Origin: Candidatus Epulonipiscium sp.
GTDB lineage: Bacteria; Bacillota_A; Clostridia; Lachnospirales; Cellulosilyticaceae
Assembly (NCBI GenBank): GCA_012841565.1
Contig: DUUM01000230.1
Coordinates: forward strand, 1-64,000
Direction: 5' to 3'
Length of the DNA stretch: 64,000 nt
Part shown: positions 43,736-51,954 of the stretch, in pieces
Position numbering within the stretch: the stretch's first letter is position 1
Layout: the number at the start of each line of letters is the position of its first letter
Made by a program: the position numbers and the translations under genes
Notes under the pieces: model-generated
Databases searched by the model: none
The model's input: only the letters and a program-made list of their open reading frames with translations
What the model was told of the DNA's origin: nothing

Positions 43736-44142
43736 AAGATTCTAGGGAGCATTGTTGTAAGAACAATAGCCCCCGCAATAGCCGCGGCAACCTGGAAGGT
43801 ATAGGAAGCGTAGCCTAAAGCTTCTACATAATTTCCAATCAAAAGGGCATGCATGGTCTGATAAGTGGCAGCCCCTGGCACAACAGGAATAATTCCAGGA
43901 ATAAGTAGTATGGTGACTGGGAGCTTACGTGCCTTAGCTAAGGTGCTTGATCCTTGTGAAATAATTAAAGCGGCAACAAAGTTAGCAATAATAGGTGAGA
44001 GTCCAAAATCAATACATAATAAATAAACAAGCCAGCCTAAAGCGCCTATGGCACCGCAAAAAAGCAATTCCTTTTTTGGAACGTGAAAAAATATAGAAAA
44101 TCCTACAGTGGCAATAAAAGCACTTATTGTACCAATGATCAT
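43717..44142 (-). CDS. Threonine/serine exporter, ThrE C-terminal half (PF12821 type)
   Basis: A 141-residue membrane protein with about four or five segments (TISAFIATVGFSIFFHV, GLSPIIANFVAALIIS, ILLIPGIIPVVPGAATY). In many Firmicutes ThrE is split into two genes, and this is the short half. It overlaps the longer half by 4 bases. The last residues GTVHK and the stop come from the REP-like palindrome, so the original C-terminus was replaced or the protein slightly extended. The transporter would export Thr or Ser, next to glyA, which uses both metabolic partners. Confidence 0.9.
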   Translation of the reverse strand: MIIGTISAFIATVGFSIFFHVPKKELLFCGAIGALGWLVYLLCIDFGLSPIIANFVAALIISQGSSTLAKARKLPVTILLIPGIIPVVPGAATYQTMHALLIGNYVEALGYASYTFQVAAAIAGAIVLTTMLPRILGTVHK

Positions 44143-44927
44143 AATGAAAAACCTCCTATAGAATAAAAAATATTCATTGCGATTCCCACCCCAGCAGCAA
44201 TTGAAACAGCAATAAACAAAGCCTCAATACCCCTAGATAAGCCAGATATAAGTTCATCCCCAATCATGTCCCGTATAGCGTTAGTAAAAGCCACCCCAGG
44301 TACAAGGGGCATAATACTTCCAATAACAACAGAATCAATTTGAAGATGTGGGATGATCCAAGAGGTACAAACAACGCCGCTCCCAATTGTAAACCCAGAA
44401 ATAAAATAGATTAAATAAGGTGTAACATCTCGGTTAGAAAGCCACATTTTAATAAGGGCACATAAAAAGCCAAATATTAAGGCTGGAAAAAAATCAATAA
44501 AAGTCCCCCCAACCATAAGGGTAAAAAAAGCAGCAGAAATGCCTGTTGCACAGATAATAAGTGAAGGTGAGTAGGATTCGATTGTATCAATAATAGCAAT
44601 TTCTGCTAAAGCATCTTCCGTAGAAATTAGATTATTGACATACTTTCTGGACAAACTATTAACCAGTGTAATCTTATCAAGCCTAGTGCTACGGTTTTTT
44701 ATACGTTTAACATTGGTAATAAGTTCTATCTCAGGACTATCAATAGTAGCAATAATACATGTAGGAATAACAAAGGTTTCTACAGTCTCAAAATGCCTAG
44801 ACTTTAATATACGGCTAATTGTATCTTCAACACGATAGGTTTCGGCGCCGCTTTGAAGCATTATTTCACCAGCTCTTACGGCAAAATGTAATATTTGTTT
44901 TGACTTTAACTCTAACTGATCCATCAT
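44139..44927 (-). CDS. Threonine/serine exporter, ThrE N-terminal half (PF06738 type)
   Basis: A 262-residue protein. The soluble N-terminal part (about 1-115) has the family wording GEIMLQSGAETYRVEDTISR; about five membrane segments follow (IICATGISAAFFTLMVGG, GIEALFIAVSIAAGVGIA). GGAGGATATG precedes the ATG at 44927; 44930 is an equal alternative. With the following short half it forms an amino-acid exporter. Divergent from glyA across about 200 bases. Confidence 0.9.
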   Translation of the reverse strand: MMDQLELKSKQILHFAVRAGEIMLQSGAETYRVEDTISRILKSRHFETVETFVIPTCIIATIDSPEIELITNVKRIKNRSTRLDKITLVNSLSRKYVNNLISTEDALAEIAIIDTIESYSPSLIICATGISAAFFTLMVGGTFIDFFPALIFGFLCALIKMWLSNRDVTPYLIYFISGFTIGSGVVCTSWIIPHLQIDSVVIGSIMPLVPGVAFTNAIRDMIGDELISGLSRGIEALFIAVSIAAGVGIAMNIFYSIGGFSL

Positions 44928-45136
44928 ATCCTCCAGTGTCAGTAATTTATAAATCACTAGCATATAGATTTTACAACACAATCACCATTAATTCAATTAT
45001 CCAGTTTAAAATATCATATATTCAGAACTTGTTAACAAAGTTTTCAAAAAACATGTCTCTTCATGGAATAAGAACAATTTATATGTTAAAATAAGTATTA
45101 AGTATAACAACTAAAATAAGAAAGAGGTAAAAAATT

Positions 45137-46372
45137 ATGTATTCAAATGAAGATGTAATGAAAGTTGACCCTGAGATTGCAAAGTTAATCACAGAAGAAA
45201 CAAATAGGCAACGTAATGGTATTGAACTTATAGCATCAGAAAACTTTGTAAGCGAAGCAGTAATGGCAGCAATGGGATCACCTCTAACAAATAAATATGC
45301 AGAAGGTTATCCAGGAAAAAGATATTATGGCGGATGTGAAGTTGTAGACCAAGTAGAAAACATAGCAAGAGATCGTGCAAAGAAATTATTTGGAGCAGAT
45401 CATGCTAACGTACAGCCAAACTCAGGTTCACAAGCAAATCAAGGGGTGTTTTTTGCAGTGTTAAGCCCAGGGGATAAAATAATGGGTATGAACTTAAGTC
45501 ACGGGGGGCACCTGACACACGGTAGCCCAGTGAATATGTCAGGTAAATACTACGATGTTGTATCTTACGAAGTAGATGCAAAGACGCAACTTATTAACTA
45601 TGATGCACTAAGAAAAATGGCAATCGAGCATAAGCCAAAAATGATTATTGCCGGCGCAAGTGCTTATTCAAGAGATATTGATTTTCCTAAATTTCGTGAA
45701 ATTGCAGATGAAGTAGGGGCATACTTTATGGTAGACATGGCCCACGTTGCAGGACTTGTTGCTGTTGGGCTTCATAGTAATCCAGTGCCATACGCTGACT
45801 TTGTAACAACAACTACTCACAAAACACTAAGAGGCCCTCGTGGTGGTATGATTTTATGTAAAGAAGAACATGCAGCAAAAATTGATAAAGCAATTTTCCC
45901 AGGGATTCAAGGTGGACCACTTCAGCACGTAATAGCCGGAAAAGCAGTTAGTTTCCTAGAAGCACTTCAACCAGAATTTAAAACTTATCAAGAGCAAGTC
46001 CTTAAAAATGCTAAAACACTAGCAGCAGCTCTTAAAAATAAAGATTTCAACATTGTATCTGGTGGAACAGATAACCACTTACTCATGATAGACCTTAGAA
46101 ATATTGATATGACCGGAAAAGAAGCAGAACGTCTACTTGGAGAAGTAGGCGTAACATGTAATAAAAATACAGTTCCATTTGAAACAGCTAGTCCATTTAT
46201 AACCAGCGGTATCCGTCTTGGGACACCAGCTGTAACAACACGCGGAATGGGTGAGGAAGATATGGAAGAAATTGCAGAAATCATCTACATGACACTTACA
46301 AACTTTGAAGCAAACAAAGAAGCAGCAACATCAAGAGTAACAAAACTAGTTGCAAAATACCCACTATACTAA
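45137..46372 (+). CDS. glyA: Serine hydroxymethyltransferase
   Basis: A 411-residue PLP enzyme. The PLP lysine lies in [15 protein letters not shown], and the substrate motifs [13 protein letters not shown] and [15 protein letters not shown] are complete. It interconverts serine plus tetrahydrofolate with glycine plus methylene-tetrahydrofolate. AAAGAGGTAAAAAATT precedes the ATG. A nested pair of REP-like repeats follows the stop and separates it from the convergent PFK gene. Confidence 0.97.
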   Translation: MYSNEDVMKVDPEIAKLITEETNRQRNGIELIASENFVSEAVMAAMGSPLTNKYAEGYPGKRYYGGCEVVDQVENIARDRAKKLFGADHANVQPNSGSQANQGVFFAVLSPGDKIMGMNLSHGGHLTHGSPVNMSGKYYDVVSYEVDAKTQLINYDALRKMAIEHKPKMIIAGASAYSRDIDFPKFREIADEVGAYFMVDMAHVAGLVAVGLHSNPVPYADFVTTTTHKTLRGPRGGMILCKEEHAAKIDKAIFPGIQGGPLQHVIAGKAVSFLEALQPEFKTYQEQVLKNAKTLAAALKNKDFNIVSGGTDNHLLMIDLRNIDMTGKEAERLLGEVGVTCNKNTVPFETASPFITSGIRLGTPAVTTRGMGEEDMEEIAEIIYMTLTNFEANKEAATSRVTKLVAKYPLY

Positions 46373-46379
46373 ACAGTAG

Positions 46380-46523
46380 GGGGACGGTTCACAAATATTA
46401 ATAGAGACCAAACTAAAGGGACGGTTCACAAGTTTTGCTAGATTTTAGATAACTAGCGAAACTTGTGAACCGTCCCTGTTTTTTCTGATTTACAAAAACT
46501 ATTGAGATTTGAGAACCGTCCCC
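46380..46523. repeat. REP-like repeat, outer copy interrupted by another copy
   Basis: Left arm 46380-46404 (GGGGACGGTTCACAAATATT, then AATAG), right arm 46499-46523 (CTATTGAG, then ATTTGAGAACCGTCCCC). The arms match with a few changes over 25 bases. The complete copy at 46418-46476 sits between them. The right arm ends one base before the PFK stop codon. Confidence 0.8.
46418..46476. repeat. REP-like palindrome, inner copy
   Basis: GGGACGGTTCACAAGTTTTG with CTAG, an 11-base loop, and the matching right arm with one G-U pair. Placed inside the loop of the outer copy. Confidence 0.93.
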
Positions 46524-47765
46524 TTAATTTTGTTGTAAATGTTTAATATTACAGTAAGCAGGGATTCCATCCTTAAATGCCATATGCATTTCACCCTCAA
46601 TAAGTGGTCTGGCATAATCTATAAAGTCCTGGGTAACGTCCGATTGGTTAGATGTAATCCATTCTGCTGGTATTTTTTTCTCTGCATTAGCAATGCCATC
46701 AACATCGGCAGTAATGATTTCTACTTTATAAGGATTGTTGCTAATACGCCTGTAGCATACCATTTTACCGGTGATACCATTAGCAGCTGCATCTACAGCA
46801 GCTGCCCCAATCATAAGGGACTCTTTAATGTCAGTCGCAGAACAAATATGGCCTGCACTGCGTTGAAGAACATTTAAAATGACTGAACGAACTTTACAGC
46901 CAATATCTTCTTTTATCCAGTCTTCTAACACAGTTGCTGCGCCAGAAAGCATTTTGTGCCCAAAACTATCTACTGCGCTGCCACTAGCTGAAAGATAATC
47001 ACCATCTTCGCCTTTAACCCCTTCAGATACGGCTACAATTACGTTTTGACGTTGACCTTGAAGTTTTCTAATATCTTCAATAAAAGTGCTGCGAGATAAA
47101 GATACTTCAGGTAAATAAATTAAATCTGGGCTAGAGTTATAACTATTACGTGCCAAAGCAGCAGCTGCTGTTAGCCACCCAGCGTTACGTCCCATAATCT
47201 CAACAATTGTTACAGAAGGCATATCATAGATATAAGTATCGTGAGCAATCTCTAGAAGTGATGTTGCAACGTACTTCGCGGCACTTCCATATCCAGGTGT
47301 GTGATCTGTAATTGGCAAATCATTATCGATTGTTTTTGGAATCCCAATCACTTGGACAGGGTAGTTATGCTCTTTTGCAAAAATAGATAGCTTTAGAACC
47401 GTATCCATGGAGTCATTTCCTCCAATATAAAAGAAGGTCTTAATATCCAGCTCTTTAAGAATCTCGAAAATTTGGGTATAGGTATCAGGGCTATCGCTAA
47501 CGGAAGGAAGCTTATAGCGGCAAGAGCCCAGAAACATTGCAGGTGTTGTTTGAAGTCTTGTTCTTTCTTCCTCAGATTCAAAAATCTCTGATAGGTTAAT
47601 GAATTTTTTTTGTAAAAGACCCTCAATGCCGTTTACCATTCCATAAACGGTATCATAAGCATCCGTTTCGATTACACGGTTAAGTACCCCACAAAGGCTT
47701 GCATTTATAGCAACAGTAGGGCCACCAGATTGTCCAACTAAACAATTTCCAACTAGTTTTTGCAT
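46524..47765 (-). CDS. Phosphofructokinase family, probably PPi-dependent
   Basis: A 413-residue PFK-fold enzyme. Key motifs are GQSGGPTVAINAS, IGGNDSMDT, GIPKTIDNDLPITDHTPGYG and VEIMGRNAGWL. An Asp in GGND where ATP-type enzymes have Gly, and Lys in PKTIDND where they have Gly, both point to pyrophosphate as donor. It phosphorylates fructose 6-phosphate. The length exceeds ATP-type bacterial PFK (about 320) and fits long PPi-PFKs. TCTGGAGGAATTAA precedes the ATG. Its stop codon abuts a REP-like arm. Confidence 0.9.
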   Translation of the reverse strand: MQKLVGNCLVGQSGGPTVAINASLCGVLNRVIETDAYDTVYGMVNGIEGLLQKKFINLSEIFESEEERTRLQTTPAMFLGSCRYKLPSVSDSPDTYTQIFEILKELDIKTFFYIGGNDSMDTVLKLSIFAKEHNYPVQVIGIPKTIDNDLPITDHTPGYGSAAKYVATSLLEIAHDTYIYDMPSVTIVEIMGRNAGWLTAAAALARNSYNSSPDLIYLPEVSLSRSTFIEDIRKLQGQRQNVIVAVSEGVKGEDGDYLSASGSAVDSFGHKMLSGAATVLEDWIKEDIGCKVRSVILNVLQRSAGHICSATDIKESLMIGAAAVDAAANGITGKMVCYRRISNNPYKVEIITADVDGIANAEKKIPAEWITSNQSDVTQDFIDYARPLIEGEMHMAFKDGIPAYCNIKHLQQN

Positions 47766-47863
47766 TTAATTCCTCCAGATAATAATATTTAATATTTATA
47801 TAGTAATAGTATACTATATTATCCTATATAATTACAGTACAAAGGGTTAAATTAACAGGGTTT

Positions 47864-47962
47864 AGGGATGGCTCACAACCGTCTATGCAAATTAGCGACC
47901 TAACTTGTGAACCGTTCACAAAGCTATAGGGAAAATACGATAACAATTTGAGAACCGTCCCC
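47864..47962. repeat. REP-like repeats, degenerate pair
   Basis: GGGATGGCTCACAA at the left, an internal CTTGTGAACCGTTCACAAAG where a right and a left arm are fused, and TTTGAGAACCGTCCCC at the right. It reads as two decayed copies joined head to tail. It lies between the PFK gene and the MFS promoter. Confidence 0.75.
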
Positions 47963-48064
47963 TAATCCTTGTCTCACTAAAAAGTGTACAAAACTTAAGA
48001 TTTACGGTACAATGCTTTTATAGTAATTTTAATTAGTTATCATATAAAAAACAGGAGGATTCAT

Positions 48065-49243
48065 ATGGGCACATCATTTTACTCGAAATTAAATGCAAAA
48101 CAAAAATATATCATTAACTGTTGTTTTTTTGTTTTTGCAGTAAACGGCTTATATGGTATGATTTTAGGTTCTTTATTACCTTTAATTAGTGATCAGTATG
48201 GTCTTAACAACACAGTTAGTGGGGCACTTTTATCCGCCCACCAAGTAGGGAACTTAGTAGCAGGATTTTTAGCAGGTATATTACCACTTTATTTAGGAAG
48301 AAAAAAAGCAGTTATGTTTATGTCTATTTTTGTGGTTATGGGATTTGGCATTATGATTATTACAGGTAATCCAGTGCTTCTTATTTTAGGATTCCTATTT
48401 ACAGGGCTCAGTAGGGGAAGTATTTCGAACTTCAATAATGCCATGGTTAATGAGGTATCCAACAGTAGTCCAGCGGCTCTTAATATCTTGCATAGTATTT
48501 TTGCAATTGGAGCTATTTCAGCACCCTTTTTAGTTATTCTATCGACTAAAATAGGTGGGGAGAGTGGATGGAAAATAGCAGCAGGGGTTATTATGGTTCT
48601 TGCAAGTATTTCTATTTTACTATTTTCGGGTATGGAAATTGACACTGATATAAAGGCAAAAGGTAAAGTGAAAATATCTTATGGATTTTTAAAGAATAAA
48701 TATTTTTGGGTAAGTGCAGGAATTTTGTTTTTCTACCTATGTGCAGAAGCAACCATTAATGGATGGATAGTTAAGTATTTTGTAGATGAGAAGATTATGT
48801 CTATACAGTACGCTCAAATGCTAGCTGCCTTGTTATGGTTAGTTATCTTAGCAGGCCGCCTAACCGTTGCCTTTATTGGGGATAAAATTGCAAAAGAAAA
48901 AATCCTAGTTGTTCTTAGTATAGGAACAGTGGCTTTTTACTTCTTGTTATTATCAACAAGGAACTTGCCGATGATTACTGTTTCAATAATGGGACTTGGC
49001 TTCTTTATGGCAGGAATCTATCCTACAACCATCTCCAATACAGGTAAATTTATTAAAGAATACCCAATGTCCATGGGAGTCCTTTTAGTCCTTGGAGGCG
49101 TTGGTGCAATTATTATGCCAATTGTAACAGGTGCACTGGCAGAGGCTTTTGGAATCTATGCGGGAATGAGCGCAATAGTTGTGGCAATTATACTTATGAT
49201 GGTATGTGCTTTTTTAAATATAATATTGAAACCTAGCAAATAG
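48065..49243 (+). CDS. MFS transporter, FucP-like
   Basis: A 392-residue carrier with twelve predicted segments. N-terminal AVNGLYGMILGSLLPLISDQ and motif A-like GILPLYLGRKKAVMF are typical of the sugar/proton FucP group. CAGGAGGATTCAT precedes the ATG. A single-gene transcript ended by a clear terminator. The sugar is unknown; the family takes fucose, glucose, galactose or other sugars. Confidence 0.88.
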   Translation: MGTSFYSKLNAKQKYIINCCFFVFAVNGLYGMILGSLLPLISDQYGLNNTVSGALLSAHQVGNLVAGFLAGILPLYLGRKKAVMFMSIFVVMGFGIMIITGNPVLLILGFLFTGLSRGSISNFNNAMVNEVSNSSPAALNILHSIFAIGAISAPFLVILSTKIGGESGWKIAAGVIMVLASISILLFSGMEIDTDIKAKGKVKISYGFLKNKYFWVSAGILFFYLCAEATINGWIVKYFVDEKIMSIQYAQMLAALLWLVILAGRLTVAFIGDKIAKEKILVVLSIGTVAFYFLLLSTRNLPMITVSIMGLGFFMAGIYPTTISNTGKFIKEYPMSMGVLLVLGGVGAIIMPIVTGALAEAFGIYAGMSAIVVAIILMMVCAFLNIILKPSK

Positions 49244-49293
49244 TAAAACATATTAAAATAGGTTAAACCATATTTTCACATAATCATAATAAC

Positions 49294-49333
49294 AAACCCC
49301 CTAGCTGAGTTTTAAACAAAGCTAGGGGGTTTT
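49294..49333. terminator. Terminator of the MFS gene (bidirectional)
   Basis: AAACCCCCTAGCT pairs with AGCTAGGGGGTTT, with T on both outer sides. It also lies 10 bases beyond the minus-strand peptidase stop. Confidence 0.93.
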
Positions 49334-49342
49334 ACAATTTTT

Positions 49343-50488
49343 TTACTGTGCATCTTCTATGTCTTTATAAATAGGTAAATCAGAATAAGAATCCTTTATT
49401 GAATTGACGGTACCGAAATAGGCGTCATTAAAATAAAGGTCATATCCACCCTCTTGATTTTCCACTAAGTATGAGTTCTTTGTTGTTAATTCTATAGTAT
49501 AGGACGCGTCCTCAGGAGCAATTGAATAGGATTCAAAAACAGTGACATATGAGAAACACAACAATATAACTAATGGAATAGCCATTAGGATATTTTTAAA
49601 AGATTTATTATTAGGGCGGTTATAAGGTCCTAGTATTAAGTGGAATCTTTGGGAAAGCAGAGAAGATTTTCCGTTATCAAAAGCAACCGAATAATAATCA
49701 TGGGTCCCTGAAGATAAGTTCTTAGCAACCATTAGTAAGCAGTCCAGGTATTTTGTTTTCTCATATTCATTGAGATTTTTAGTCACTTCTAAATCGGTTC
49801 TAATTTCCAACATTTTGTCAATTTGATGGTTTAGAAGATATACAAAGGGATTCCACCAGTAGATGATTCGCAAGAGCTGTACAACCATCTTAATTTGTAA
49901 ATCTTGATTATAAAAATGAATGACCTCATGCTTTAGTATAAAATACCATTCTTCATCTATTAAATCTATTGTAGGAACTATTATTTTAGGGTTACGAAAA
50001 CCATAAAGCACAGGTGTCGAAATTAAGTTTGAATGTATGATCTCAAATGACACGGGTTTCTTATAATCTTGTGTAATTGTATGTAAAATCTTATTTATCT
50101 TTGAATCGCATAATATAGGCAGTTGCTTAATAATTTTCCCGAAATAAAAGCGGTTTTTTATTGTGGTAAAAGCGGTAATTATGATCCCAATCCCCCATGC
50201 AAAGAATAGAATATGAAGGATAGTAAAACTTCTACTGAATGTATTTATAACAGTGGTGTGTAAAACACTTAAAATGTTTGGCATGATATATTTACTGGCA
50301 AAAGAATTGGAAAAAGAAAACTCAAAAGGAAAAATAAGACGTATAGCAATAATACCAAAAAAAACAAAAATATTACTAATACCTATCTGGACCATTCTAC
50401 CTAGGTCACGCAAATAAAAACAAATAAACATAATAAGTAAACTGCATAAAAACACAGCCGATAATAATGAGGAAAATGAAAAGAACAT
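49343..50488 (-). CDS. M56-family (BlaR1/MecR1-like) membrane metallopeptidase
   Basis: A 381-residue protein. Four membrane segments surround a cytoplasmic protease loop. The zinc motif is FILKHEVIHFYNQD (HExxH) and a downstream EIRTDLEV supplies acidic residues. The last membrane segment (about 300-320) leads to an extracellular tail of about 60 residues only. BlaR1 and MecR1 have a 240-residue penicillin-binding sensor there, so this protein senses something else. The ATG at 50488 follows AAAAGGAGGAATAA and lies one base after the blaI-like stop. Signal is unknown; on activation it should cleave the BlaI-like repressor. Confidence 0.9.
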   Translation of the reverse strand: MFFSFSSLLSAVFLCSLLIMFICFYLRDLGRMVQIGISNIFVFFGIIAIRLIFPFEFSFSNSFASKYIMPNILSVLHTTVINTFSRSFTILHILFFAWGIGIIITAFTTIKNRFYFGKIIKQLPILCDSKINKILHTITQDYKKPVSFEIIHSNLISTPVLYGFRNPKIIVPTIDLIDEEWYFILKHEVIHFYNQDLQIKMVVQLLRIIYWWNPFVYLLNHQIDKMLEIRTDLEVTKNLNEYEKTKYLDCLLMVAKNLSSGTHDYYSVAFDNGKSSLLSQRFHLILGPYNRPNNKSFKNILMAIPLVILLCFSYVTVFESYSIAPEDASYTIELTTKNSYLVENQEGGYDLYFNDAYFGTVNSIKDSYSDLPIYKDIEDAQ

Positions 50489-50489
50489 T

Positions 50490-50909
50490 TTATTCCTCCT
50501 TTTCTTTTTGATCTTTCTGAGCAAGTTGTTTTTTTCTTTCTTCGAGCAACTGCTCCAATTCTTTAATTGTATTAGCTTCATTTTTTTCATGCTTAAGAAG
50601 CGTTGCCACAATGTTTTGTGTGGTTATTGCTTTATCTAAGTTTTTAAAACTTTTTATGAAAAAATCTTCTCTACTAATTAAGGGATGGTAACTGCGGGAC
50701 AAAACCGTACCACTGTACACAATATTAGCCACTTCAATAATATTCTTAGATAAAAGATTTCTTAAAGCTAATTGAACAGTACTGATACTCAAAGAAGGGT
50801 TTAATTTTGGAATATCAGAAGCCAATAAGGGGGTATCGCTATTCCATAGCATTTCAAGTACATCCTTTTCTTTATTTGTTATCCTTAAATTCTTTTTTTG
50901 GTTTGACAT
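50490..50909 (-). CDS. BlaI/MecI-type transcriptional repressor
   Basis: A 139-residue winged-helix repressor. The DNA-binding half has ITNKEKDVLEMLWNSDTPL and ISTVQLALRNLLSKNIIEV; the second half is the dimer domain with AEANTIKELEQLLEERKK-like wording (KNEANTIKELEQLLEERK). It represses until cut by the partner peptidase. AAAGGAAGATAAATAAAA precedes the ATG. It is divergent from a promoter with three inverted repeats that could be its operators. Confidence 0.92.
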   Translation of the reverse strand: MSNQKKNLRITNKEKDVLEMLWNSDTPLLASDIPKLNPSLSISTVQLALRNLLSKNIIEVANIVYSGTVLSRSYHPLISREDFFIKSFKNLDKAITTQNIVATLLKHEKNEANTIKELEQLLEERKKQLAQKDQKEKEE

Positions 50910-50985
50910 TTTTATTTATCTTCCTTTCCCTACGAAGACTTCAAGAAGCTCTTTGTTAATAGAATAATACAATTAAATTAGGGTG

Positions 50986-51076
50986 TCAATTACAAATGGA
51001 CATTGTAATTGATTGATAACAAATCAATTGACAAAGTTGAAAAGTAATTATATGATGATATTACAAGAAGTTGTAA
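50986..51076 (+). promoter_or_regulatory. Promoter with three inverted repeats, candidate BlaI operators
   Basis: TCAATTACAA and TTGTAATTGA form a perfect 10-bp inverted repeat with 7-base centre (50986-51012). A second repeat, TTGATT with AATCAA, lies at about 51008-51027. The promoter TTGACA at 51028-51033, 17-base spacer and TATGAT at 51051-51056 reads toward the short ORFs. A third repeat, TTACAA with TTGTAA, sits at 51061-51076 on the expected start point. TACAA/TTGTA half-sites fit BlaI-type operators (TACA-x-TGTA). Confidence 0.75.
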
Positions 51077-51119
51077 CATCATCGTATGATTGAGCAGAGG
51101 TTATCTTTTAGGGGGATTT

Positions 51120-51170
51120 ATGAATCGAGTTAAAAGGGCTTGCAATGAAAGAGGAAAAGCATATGAGTAA
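51120..51170 (+). CDS. Possible 16-aa leader peptide
   Basis: ATG at 51120 after AGGGGGATTT encodes MNRVKRACNERGKAYE and stops at 51170. It overlaps the start of the next small ORF. It lies close behind the BlaI-controlled promoter. Could be a translated leader that couples to the next ORF; could equally be chance. Confidence 0.35.
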   Translation: MNRVKRACNERGKAYE

Positions 51171-51261
51171 AACAAATTCAAGATTATTAAAGAGGATAGT
51201 ACAAATCCTTCTAATAGTGATTTTAATACATTGCGCTTTCATTGGTTTTAAGTATTTTTAA
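51163..51261 (+). CDS. Small membrane protein, 32 aa
   Basis: MSKTNSRLLKRIVQILLIV then a hydrophobic stretch to GFKYF. A basic N-terminus and a single membrane helix. AAAGAGGAAAAGCAT precedes the ATG. It lies between the candidate BlaI-controlled promoter and the 182-aa membrane protein, so it is probably in the same transcript. No family recognised. Confidence 0.55.
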   Translation: MSKTNSRLLKRIVQILLIVILIHCAFIGFKYF

Positions 51262-51310
51262 ATAAGAATGAGGCTATATACTACATATATATATATAAAG
51301 GGGATAAGCG

Positions 51311-51859
51311 ATGAAAAGGATATTTAAGTTATCTATGGTATTTGTTATGATGGCTACTATCTATTTTGCAATTGGAAGAAGTATAACACTTGTAAATAGT
51401 GTTTTAACATTTAGTTTTCTGGCAATATTGGTTTGTATATCTTGGACTTTATTTAGCTATATAAACAAATCTGTGTATATAAGGCTGATTCTACTCATAG
51501 CAGGATTTGTATATATTTATAGTGGAGATGCTAAGGACATAATGATTCTTACCTATATAGTGCTGGTGTTTATAGTGTTAGGACTCATTCATACTTTTAT
51601 TAAAGTGATTTTCCTAGACAAATCAAAAGGGTTTACAGAAGGTCTTAAAATTCTCTTTGAACAAGTATCTAATTATAATACGGTTATAGTGATTAGTTTC
51701 ATAATGGTGTTTTTAGATGATTTTGTTTTCTATAAGATTTATAGGGACTTTCATATGGACTATTTTGAAATACTTATAACAATTTTAATGTATTATTTAA
51801 TAATAGAATTTGCTATGTTAAGGATGAAAGATAAAAAGAATGATACATACTTGGCATAG
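51311..51859 (+). CDS. Hypothetical six-helix membrane protein
   Basis: A 182-residue protein with about six hydrophobic segments (LSMVFVMMATIYFAIG, VLTFSFLAILVCISW, LILLIAGFVYIYS, YIVLVFIVLGLIHTF, TVIVISFIMVFLD, ILITILMYYLIIEFAML). No family motif recognised. AAAGGGGATAAGCG precedes the ATG. It is the largest gene in the transcript divergent from the BlaI-like repressor and therefore the likely effector of that system; its role is unknown. Confidence 0.8.
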   Translation: MKRIFKLSMVFVMMATIYFAIGRSITLVNSVLTFSFLAILVCISWTLFSYINKSVYIRLILLIAGFVYIYSGDAKDIMILTYIVLVFIVLGLIHTFIKVIFLDKSKGFTEGLKILFEQVSNYNTVIVISFIMVFLDDFVFYKIYRDFHMDYFEILITILMYYLIIEFAMLRMKDKKNDTYLA

Positions 51860-51909
51860 GAAATGAAGTATAAATTAATTATGGATTAGAAAAAAATCAG
51901 TCTCATGGC

Positions 51910-51937
51910 TTGACAAAGCAATCAACTATAGTACAAT
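51910..51937 (+). promoter_or_regulatory. Promoter of the pheST T-box operon
   Basis: TTGACA at 51910-51915, 16-base spacer, TACAAT at 51932-51937, followed by the T-box leader. Confidence 0.75.
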
Positions 51938-51954
51938 ATAGTATATGTGAATAA

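Noticed and set aside
44819..45094. 91-aa plus-strand ORF before glyA
   Set aside because: Half of it is antisense to the ThrE gene; no motif and no initiation site.
1796..47962. The repeats as a CRISPR array
   Set aside because: Copies are 1-11 kb apart, palindromic throughout, not separated by uniform spacers, and no cas genes are present.
49343..50488. Beta-lactam resistance (BlaR1) sensor
   Set aside because: The penicillin-binding sensor domain is absent and no beta-lactamase or PBP gene is adjacent.
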